Of a stretch of DNA of 5,625 bases, positions 1 through 4,370 are shown one piece after another. Both the position numbers and the translations under genes were made by a program. Position 1 is the stretch's first letter; every line of letters begins with the position of its first letter. The notes under the pieces were generated by a model. It saw only the letters and a list, made by a program, of their open reading frames with translations, had not been told where the DNA came from and ran no database searches. Origin of the DNA: Gemmatimonadota bacterium (GTDB lineage: Bacteria > JAAXHH01); contig JAPOOT010000372.1 of assembly GCA_026713285.1 (NCBI GenBank), forward strand, positions 1-5,625, in the 5' to 3' direction.

Positions 1-161
1 GAGAAGCGGGGACGATTTTCGGCGATTCCGGACAAATCGGGCCTGCTGTTTAATTAAGCTGTAGTGTAATCAAAGTTGTAGATACACAGCATAGATATAA
101 CAATGTAACTGATAGTAATTTAATGTGTTAAGAAGATTAAGACATAGGAAACCCGGTAGGT
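1..161. other. Gene-poor left edge, AT-rich
   Basis: No complete gene is visible. The first 50 bases are GC-richer than what follows. In the third plus frame they read as a short tail ending IFGDSGQIGPAV and a TAA at 51-53. This could be the end of a gene lying outside the window, but about 16 codons cannot establish that. From about 51 on the sequence is AT-rich and stops appear in all frames. A perfect 5-bp inverted repeat (AAACC 149-153, GGTTT 159-163, 5-base loop) overlaps the stop codon of the leftward gene. It might help end transcription, but no clear T-run follows it on the minus strand. Confidence 0.4.
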
Positions 162-788
162 TTAACGAGGGCTGATCAACTGATTTGTAACACAGCACAG
201 GTCGCCATACTCAACCTCACGCCGGCCTGTTGTTTGCTCAACAAGATTCCGAAGCGGACGAAGACCTATTTTTTGTTGCACAGGCTTCACTCTGTTAAGA
301 CTGTACGTATCAATTACGTAGAAAGTCCACTGACCAATGCTGAGCGGGTTCGGATTTGGTTCATCAAGACTTCCAAGGAGACAGAAAACATAGGCGTCGC
401 TCAGTCTTGTGGGAATCTCTTCTGTTCGAGTCTCGTTAGAGTTCGGATCCCAAAACTCTTTTCTTGGTGCTATATCGAATTGAATGTTTGAAGGTTTTTC
501 CTGAGGCCAACTTTGATAATACGCCGCACTTTTAACTTCGATCTTTTTACCCTTTTTCGTTACCACATCATACCATCCCCACTCTAGCCGGGGAGTATTT
601 GTCACTCCGAACGCTGTCGCAACTATGAACTCGGCAATGATGCCCCTCTCTCTGTTGTTCAAAAGATCTGAACCAGCCCACTGCCAATAGTCGCCGAGTG
701 TGTATCCAACCGAATTCCCTTGAAGGTTGAAAGATTCGTCACCCGAACGGAGATAACGGTCTTCACTAAAATTGGCGGAGTTTTCCAT
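162..788 (-). CDS. Unrecognised protein with PD-(D/E)XK nuclease-like core
   Basis: I do not recognise this 208-residue protein as a named family. Residues 46-86 carry the pattern of a PD-(D/E)XK (restriction-endonuclease-like) core. There is a helix with E53 (GIIAEFIVATAFG), then D74 in a hydrophobic strand (WYDVV), then E84-V-K86 (KKIEVKS) nine residues further on. In that fold the Asp, Glu and Lys bind metal and catalyse phosphodiester cleavage. Residues 130-160 (YVFCLLG, WTFYVID) look like further core strands, which fits a small single-domain nuclease. No signal peptide or membrane segment is seen. The ATG is preceded by a weak GAAGG about 11 nt upstream. No methyltransferase, helicase or toxin partner lies beside it. 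Base composition is AT-richer than the neighbouring genes, which suggests acquisition. The fold assignment rests on motif spacing only. It could equally be an inactive relative or a DNA-binding accessory protein. Confidence 0.75.
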   Translation of the reverse strand: MENSANFSEDRYLRSGDESFNLQGNSVGYTLGDYWQWAGSDLLNNRERGIIAEFIVATAFGVTNTPRLEWGWYDVVTKKGKKIEVKSAAYYQSWPQEKPSNIQFDIAPRKEFWDPNSNETRTEEIPTRLSDAYVFCLLGSLDEPNPNPLSIGQWTFYVIDTYSLNRVKPVQQKIGLRPLRNLVEQTTGRREVEYGDLCCVTNQLISPR

Positions 789-855
789 TGTTGGCTAAGC
801 CTTCGATTTACCTAACAGAGTTTCTGATCCAGCTTCATCATCCCTCCGTTGTCGT

Positions 856-884
856 ATTATCTAAAGTTAAATGTTCTTAAAAAA
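856..884 (-). promoter_or_regulatory. Possible promoter for the nuclease-like gene
   Basis: Read on the minus strand, GATAAT (856-861) is a good -10 element inside an AT-rich tract. Seventeen bases upstream lies only TTTTTT (879-884) as a poor -35. It would give a leader of roughly 60 nt before the ATG at 788. The same T-run could instead serve as the tail of a weak terminator for the upstream oxygenase gene: 5-bp arms at 892-896 and 907-911 lie 7 nt from it. Both readings are weak. Confidence 0.22.
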
Positions 885-938
885 TGTACTTGGACAACGT
901 CACGCCTGTCCCCGTGTGAATCCAGCCCAGCCTGTCGG

Positions 939-1850
939 TTACCGCGCATAATCATCGTCGCTGTTTCCGCGCCAGTCGGGGAGATATCCTTCCGTATGTC
1001 CGAATCCGTGGGAGGGCCCGATCTGGTTGACCGACTTCCACGGCCAGGCCTGGCCGCCGATAAGGCGGAATTCGTCCCCCTTGCCGCAAAGCCAGTAGAA
1101 CATATGGGCCACGTAGCGGGCCAATCCGTGTCCCCCGTAGTCGGCGTGCCTGAAGTCGAATTCCGGTTCGGTGATCCAGTCCCTCGCCGGCGGCACCGTG
1201 CGCCAGTAGCTGAACTTCAGCATGTGCCGCAGGCCGCTTGCCGTGGATTCGCCGCGGCGGTGCAGGATGCTCTGCGAGTGCAGGCCGATGGTGCCCGCGG
1301 GGCCCGAACACAGTACGCCCCGTTCCTCCTGTGTTCGCCGGGTGTTTCGGATATGAGATCCGGGCGTGACCTCGGTCGGCCCCATTTCATCGGGGGTGTC
1401 TTGCGGAAAATAGAACACCTCGACGAAGTTGACCTCCGGCCCGAACACGTGGTCGGCGTCGTGGTGCCACGGCTGTGATTCCTTCGGGCATTCGATCCTG
1501 TGATTGCTTACAAGCACCGGCAGGCCCACGTGGCGGCCGAGCAGCGAGCGCAACGCACCCGCAAGCACGGGATTAAGGAGGACGTGTTCGATGAACCAGT
1601 CTTCGAGCAGAATCGAGCTCGGTTCATGCGTATCCCGAATACGGACCAGTTCTTCATTGGTCATCCCGTCGGGCAGGTAGCACGGATTGACGGGGATCTC
1701 ACCGTTCAGCCATGCGCAGGTGCGCCGGTTGATCTCATCGGGCACGACACCTTCGAAATGAAGGTAGCCCTCCCTGCAGAAGCGCAGTACCTCGGTATCG
1801 GAAAGTGAAGGAGCGCACTCGAAGGTCCGTCTGGACGCGTCGCAATGCAT
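939..1850 (-). CDS. Phytanoyl-CoA dioxygenase (PhyH) family Fe(II)/2-oxoglutarate oxygenase
   Basis: This 303-residue cytoplasmic protein is predicted to hydroxylate a small organic substrate using O2 and 2-oxoglutarate, with iron held by a 2-His-1-Asp triad. The HxD motif is at residues 128-133 (WHHDAD, most likely H129 and D131). The distal metal histidine is H197 and the 2-oxoglutarate-binding arginine R208, within LHRRGESTASGLRH, the usual H-x(10)-R spacing. PGSH at 163-166 is a typical family turn before the distal histidine. The N-terminal segment (SDTEVLRFCREGYLHFEGVV) matches the common opening of PhyH proteins. Length is normal for the family. The start is well supported: AAGGA (minus strand, 1858-1862) lies 7 nt before the ATG. 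It is transcribed divergently from the PLP enzyme across 155 bp. The substrate cannot be read from the sequence, since the family covers lipid acyl-CoAs, ectoine, halogenation substrates and many unknowns. The triad looks intact, so an active enzyme is expected. Confidence 0.93.
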   Translation of the reverse strand: MHCDASRRTFECAPSLSDTEVLRFCREGYLHFEGVVPDEINRRTCAWLNGEIPVNPCYLPDGMTNEELVRIRDTHEPSSILLEDWFIEHVLLNPVLAGALRSLLGRHVGLPVLVSNHRIECPKESQPWHHDADHVFGPEVNFVEVFYFPQDTPDEMGPTEVTPGSHIRNTRRTQEERGVLCSGPAGTIGLHSQSILHRRGESTASGLRHMLKFSYWRTVPPARDWITEPEFDFRHADYGGHGLARYVAHMFYWLCGKGDEFRLIGGQAWPWKSVNQIGPSHGFGHTEGYLPDWRGNSDDDYAR

Positions 1851-1857
1851 GTTTTAT

Positions 1858-1862
1858 TCCTT
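1858..1862 (-). promoter_or_regulatory. Ribosome binding site of the PhyH-family gene
   Basis: AAGGA on the minus strand, 7 nt upstream of the ATG at 1850-1848. Spacing is ideal and it fixes the start of the oxygenase. Confidence 0.7.
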
Positions 1863-1987
1863 GATTATGGCGTTGAGCGAGGTCAACTTCCCGTACGAAC
1901 CTGTCGGTAGTTCAATGTTGAAATATGCAGTGCGGATCGCCGGAGGGACAAGGAATTTCCGGTCGGTCGCATCCATTGTTCGGTTTA

Positions 1988-1996
1988 AAGAAGGGG
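1988..1996 (+). promoter_or_regulatory. Ribosome binding site of the PLP-enzyme gene
   Basis: AAGAAGGGG ends 9 nt before ATG 2006. It decides between two in-frame starts. The upstream ATG at 1925 would add 27 residues, lacks a comparable site and gives an extension that does not look like the family. The start at 2006 gives MGIYEDIGVRPVINA, the usual opening of SelA-like enzymes. Confidence 0.7.
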
Positions 1997-2005
1997 TACG
2001 AAACC

Positions 2006-3130
2006 ATGGGTATTTACGAAGACATCGGCGTGCGCCCGGTAATCAATGCCATCGGCACGCCTACGCGTTACGGAGGAGCCCTCCTGGACCCGGATATCAT
2101 GGAGACCATGCGCGTAGCCTCCCGGGAGTTCTGCCTCCTGGACGAGTTGCACGAGAAGGCCGGAGAGAAAGTCGCCGGAATGCTGGGCGTGGAGGCGGCC
2201 TACGTAACCGCCAGCGCCGCGTGCGGCCTGGTCATCACTACGGCGGCCTGCATGACGGGGACTGACCCGAAGCGTATACGCCAGCTACCGGACACGGCCG
2301 GGATGCGTGACGAGGTGGTCGTCCAGAAGACCCATCGGATCGCCTACGACTAGGCCATTCGGCTGACCGGCGCCAGACTGGTCGAGCTGGACGATTCGGA
2401 CGGCCCCCCGGTCGAGGCCATGCGGGCGGCCATCGGGGACGGAACGCGCGCGGCGGCGGTCTTTTACCTGGGCAAGAACTTCAGGAAACCGAAGTCCGTC
2501 CCGCTGGAACAGGCCGTGGCCATGGCCCATGCCGTGGATGTGCCCGTGATTGTCGACGCCGCCTCGGAATGTCCGCCGGTATCCACGCTCACCCGGTTCA
2601 CGGAGGCCGGCGCCGACCTGGTCATATTCAGCGGCGGAAAGAGCCTCCAGGGTCCGCAGTCTACCGGCCTCATTATCGGGCGGAAGGAGCTGATCAGCGC
2701 CTGCGCGGTGAACGGGACGCCCTTCGCTACGGTAGGCCGGCCGATGAAGGTCAGCCGGGAGGAGATCCTCGCGTTCATCAAGGCCCTCGAAATCTACCTG
2801 AACCGCGACCATGCGGCGGACGCGGCGCGCTGGGAAGGAAAAGTGCGCTATATCGAGGCGAAACTGGCCGGCATTTCCTACGTGTCCATCAGCAGGATCG
2901 ATCCCGAAGAGACCTACGCCGTTCCCCAGCTCAAGGTCACCATCGACCCGGAAGCCGGTTTAACCGGAGACGACGCGGTGAAAAGCCTGCTCGACGGCAG
3001 CCCGCGGATCGTCGTGCAGGAAAGAGGCGAGGAAGGATTCTCGATCAATCCCCACAACTTGCAGGACGGCCAGGAGCGGATCGTAGCGGAACGGTGCCGG
3101 GAGGTGCTTACGAGCGGTAGGGCGGGGTAG
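2006..3130 (+). pseudogene. SelA/DgaE-like PLP-dependent enzyme, interrupted by one in-frame TAG
   Basis: The frame is continuous for 375 codons, but codon 116 (2351-2353) is TAG. The conceptual product is a fold-type I PLP enzyme of the SelA / D-glucosaminate-6-phosphate ammonia-lyase group (aminotransferase class V-like). Family marks lie on both sides of the stop. Before it are the opening RPVINAIGTPTRYGG, the phosphate-binding SAACG (70-74) and LPDT (94-97). After it are D184 (VIVDAA, partner of the pyridine nitrogen), K212 in SGGKSLQGPQSTG (Schiff-base lysine) and the usual end domain (INPHNL). Total length is normal. The sequence resumes smoothly after the TAG (AIRLTGARLVE), so this is a point change, not an insertion or frameshift. 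As read, translation gives a 115-residue fragment without the catalytic lysine. The next ATG, at 2420, has no good ribosome site. Possible explanations are a recent nonsense mutation, a sequencing or assembly error, or suppression. The gene also ends in TAG. Its real substrate is unknown. Confidence 0.85.
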
Positions 3131-3232
3131 GTCGGGTCAGCGCCTGTCCTGAATAAGCGAGACGCTTCGAAACGATGGCGGAGGTGGTAACCGTTCCAAT
3201 TACAGTCGGGGCGTCTACTGTAGTTGTATCGC

Positions 3233-3261
3233 TTGACCTTTACCGCGTCGCGCAATAGGTT
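3233..3261 (+). promoter_or_regulatory. Possible sigma70-type promoter for the hydrolase
   Basis: TTGACC (3233-3238, five of six consensus bases) is followed after exactly 17 bp by TAGGTT (3256-3261), which keeps the key first, second and last positions of a -10 box. Transcription would begin near 3267-3270, just before the tandem repeat. The leader before ATG 3414 would then be about 145 nt and would contain the repeat, the palindromes and the hairpin. Confidence 0.35.
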
Positions 3262-3274
3262 AGCGCATACGCGC

Positions 3275-3340
3275 AACCATGTCGGAACCATGTCGGAACC
3301 AGGACGGAACCGCGACGCAAACTCGTTAGAACCGCCGTCA
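3275..3340 (+). repeat. 11-bp-period tandem repeat, six units decaying in similarity
   Basis: The unit AACCATGTCGG occurs twice exactly (3275-3285, 3286-3296). It is followed by AACCAGGACGG (3297-3307) and AACCGCGACGC (3308-3318), then by two weak units keeping mainly the leading AA and a C (3319-3329, 3330-3340). The first three units are a clear tandem repeat. The last three are supported mainly by the retained 11-bp register. The period is about one turn of the DNA helix, so repeated sites would face the same side. The period is not a multiple of three, which argues against a coding role. Confidence 0.7.
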
Positions 3341-3353
3341 CGTGATGATCACG
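3338..3353. promoter_or_regulatory. Overlapping palindromes, possible operator
   Basis: Three symmetric elements overlap in 16 bp: TCACGTGA (3338-3345), TGATCA (3346-3351) and the 13-bp CGTGAT-G-ATCACG (3341-3353). Such symmetry suits a dimeric repressor or activator site. It lies directly after the 11-bp repeats and before the hairpin. No regulator gene is in the window, so the role is inferred. Confidence 0.3.
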
Positions 3354-3358
3354 AATCA

Positions 3359-3398
3359 CCCTTCCCCGGGTACGTTGAAATCGACCATCGGGGAAGGG
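3359..3398 (+). promoter_or_regulatory. Perfect 10-bp hairpin holding the Shine-Dalgarno sequence
   Basis: CCCTTCCCCG (3359-3368) and CGGGGAAGGG (3389-3398) are exact reverse complements separated by 20 bases. Inside the loop GGT/ACC (3369-3371, 3384-3386) can extend pairing. The 3' arm contains GGGAAGGG, the only good ribosome-binding sequence before the hydrolase, so in the folded RNA it would be masked. No T-run follows, so it does not look like an intrinsic terminator. It may act in translational control. Confidence 0.5.
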
Positions 3399-3406
3399 CA
3401 ACTCTT

Positions 3407-3427
3407 ATGGCATATGGCTTTAGATAA
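3407..3427 (+). CDS. Possible 6-codon mini-ORF overlapping the hydrolase start
   Basis: ATG 3407 reads MAYGFR and stops at TAA 3425-3427. It lies 8 nt after the GGGAAGGG site, an ideal distance, whereas the hydrolase ATG at 3414 lies 15 nt away. Ribosomes might translate this short frame first and re-initiate or slide to the overlapping hydrolase start. It may equally be chance. Confidence 0.2.
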   Translation: MAYGFR

Positions 3428-4355
3428 CACCTGGATCGTACCCGATCCCCATACGTTGTGTGACGTCCGCCTGGACGATGAGACCGTGACCGTGCTGCGC
3501 AGGCATGGAAATCCGGAAGGTCCGCGCCTCGTCCTGAGCCACGGCAACGGACTCGCCATCGACCTTTACTATCCCTTCTGGTCCCTCCTCATCGACGACT
3601 ATGATCTGATCCTGTACGACCAGCGAAATCATGGTTGGAATACCGTCGGCGATCAGCAGAATCACGATGTGCCGACATTGATCCACGACCAGCGCCTGAT
3701 TCTCGAGGCCATCGACGGTCAATTCGGCCATAAGCCGAAAGTCGGCGTCTACCATTCCGTCTCGGCATTGATCACGCTGCTGTCTATTTCCACCTTCAGG
3801 GATCTGATTTCATCGGGACCGGCGGTCGATTTCGCCGGACTGGTCCTTTTCGATCCGCCCCTCTGCAAGCCGGGGATCAGCCAGGTCGAATTCGATGCGG
3901 CCGCGGAACAGGTCGCCGCCGCCACGAGACGCCGGGGGCATCTGTTTCAGACGGAAGAGGATTTCGTGGAGCTCCTCAGTTTTTCACCCAGTTTCGTCCG
4001 TGTCGTACCGGGGGGTCGGGAGCTCATGGCGAAGACGACGCTGCGAAAGACCGGTAAGGGGGACGGTTTTGAATTGCGATGTCCGCGGGAATTCGAGGCC
4101 CAGATCATCGATTATTCGCGAAGCTATTCGGTGCTCGTGGATTTTGATGAACTCGACTGCCCGACCAAGGTCATCGGGGCGGACCCCACCCTTCCTTATT
4201 CCTACCTGCCGACCCTGGACCTGCGCGACATGGTGACGGTCGACTACGACTTCCTCCCCGAGACGACACATTTCTTCCCCCTGGAACAGCCGGAGGAATG
4301 CGTATCGTTGCTCCGGAAATTCCTCGAAAGCAAAGGGCTGGCGCATACGGAGTGA
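3414..4355 (+). CDS. Alpha/beta hydrolase-fold protein
   Basis: A 313-residue cytoplasmic protein (no signal peptide or membrane segment) with an alpha/beta hydrolase layout. The strand LVLSHGNG (39-46) carries the oxyanion-hole turn. LILYDQRNHG (65-74) is the usual loop after strand 4. The nucleophile elbow is VYHSVSA (112-118, S115). LVLFDPP (143-149) is strand 6, VIGADP (253-258, likely acid D257) strand 7, and TTHFFPLEQPEE (284-295) gives the catalytic H286. The elbow is odd: the common G-x-S-x-G is Y-H-S-V-S, with no glycine in the outer positions. I chose ATG 3414 because MALDNTW leads straight into the domain. An in-frame GTG 3342 or ATG 3345 would add 24 or 23 residues encoded by the hairpin and has no ribosome site. 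The substrate is unknown; ester, amide or C-C bond hydrolysis are all possible. It converges with the permease gene, with 15 bp between stop codons. Confidence 0.85.
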   Translation: MALDNTWIVPDPHTLCDVRLDDETVTVLRRHGNPEGPRLVLSHGNGLAIDLYYPFWSLLIDDYDLILYDQRNHGWNTVGDQQNHDVPTLIHDQRLILEAIDGQFGHKPKVGVYHSVSALITLLSISTFRDLISSGPAVDFAGLVLFDPPLCKPGISQVEFDAAAEQVAAATRRRGHLFQTEEDFVELLSFSPSFVRVVPGGRELMAKTTLRKTGKGDGFELRCPREFEAQIIDYSRSYSVLVDFDELDCPTKVIGADPTLPYSYLPTLDLRDMVTVDYDFLPETTHFFPLEQPEECVSLLRKFLESKGLAHTE

Positions 4356-4370
4356 AAGGGCCGGAGCGCG

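Larger units (their letters stand above)
3131..3413 (+). other. Structured intergenic leader, no gene seen
   Basis: No convincing coding sequence lies between the PLP-enzyme stop and the chosen hydrolase start. In order it holds a short AAGCG/CGCTT inverted repeat (3155-3167) without a T-run, a promoter-like pair (3233-3261), an 11-bp-period repeat (3275-3340), overlapping palindromes (3338-3353) and a perfect 10-bp hairpin (3359-3398). The open frame upstream of ATG 3414 continues back to GTG 3342, but codons 3342-3413 run straight through the hairpin and give no family-like sequence. Confidence 0.55.

Noticed and set aside
849..1478. Long plus-strand open frame opposite the PhyH gene
   Set aside because: It is the antisense shadow of a gene with clear catalytic motifs and a good ribosome site. 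Its own product resembles no family.
1925..2005. Upstream ATG for the PLP enzyme, adding 27 residues
   Set aside because: The extension is not family-like and the strong ribosome site belongs to ATG 2006.
2285..2812. Minus-strand open frame across the PLP gene
   Set aside because: It owes its length to GC-rich codon structure on the other strand and has no ribosome site or recognisable domain.
2420..3130. Separate second gene starting at ATG 2420
   Set aside because: It starts mid-domain, in the same frame as the upstream part, with no proper ribosome site. It is the rest of the interrupted PLP gene.
3155..3167. Terminator after the PLP gene (AAGCG/CGCTT)
   Set aside because: Only 5 bp of stem with a 3-base loop and no T-run.
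3342..3413. Longer hydrolase from GTG 3342 or ATG 3345
   Set aside because: The added residues are encoded by the palindrome and hairpin, look unlike a protein domain and have no ribosome site.
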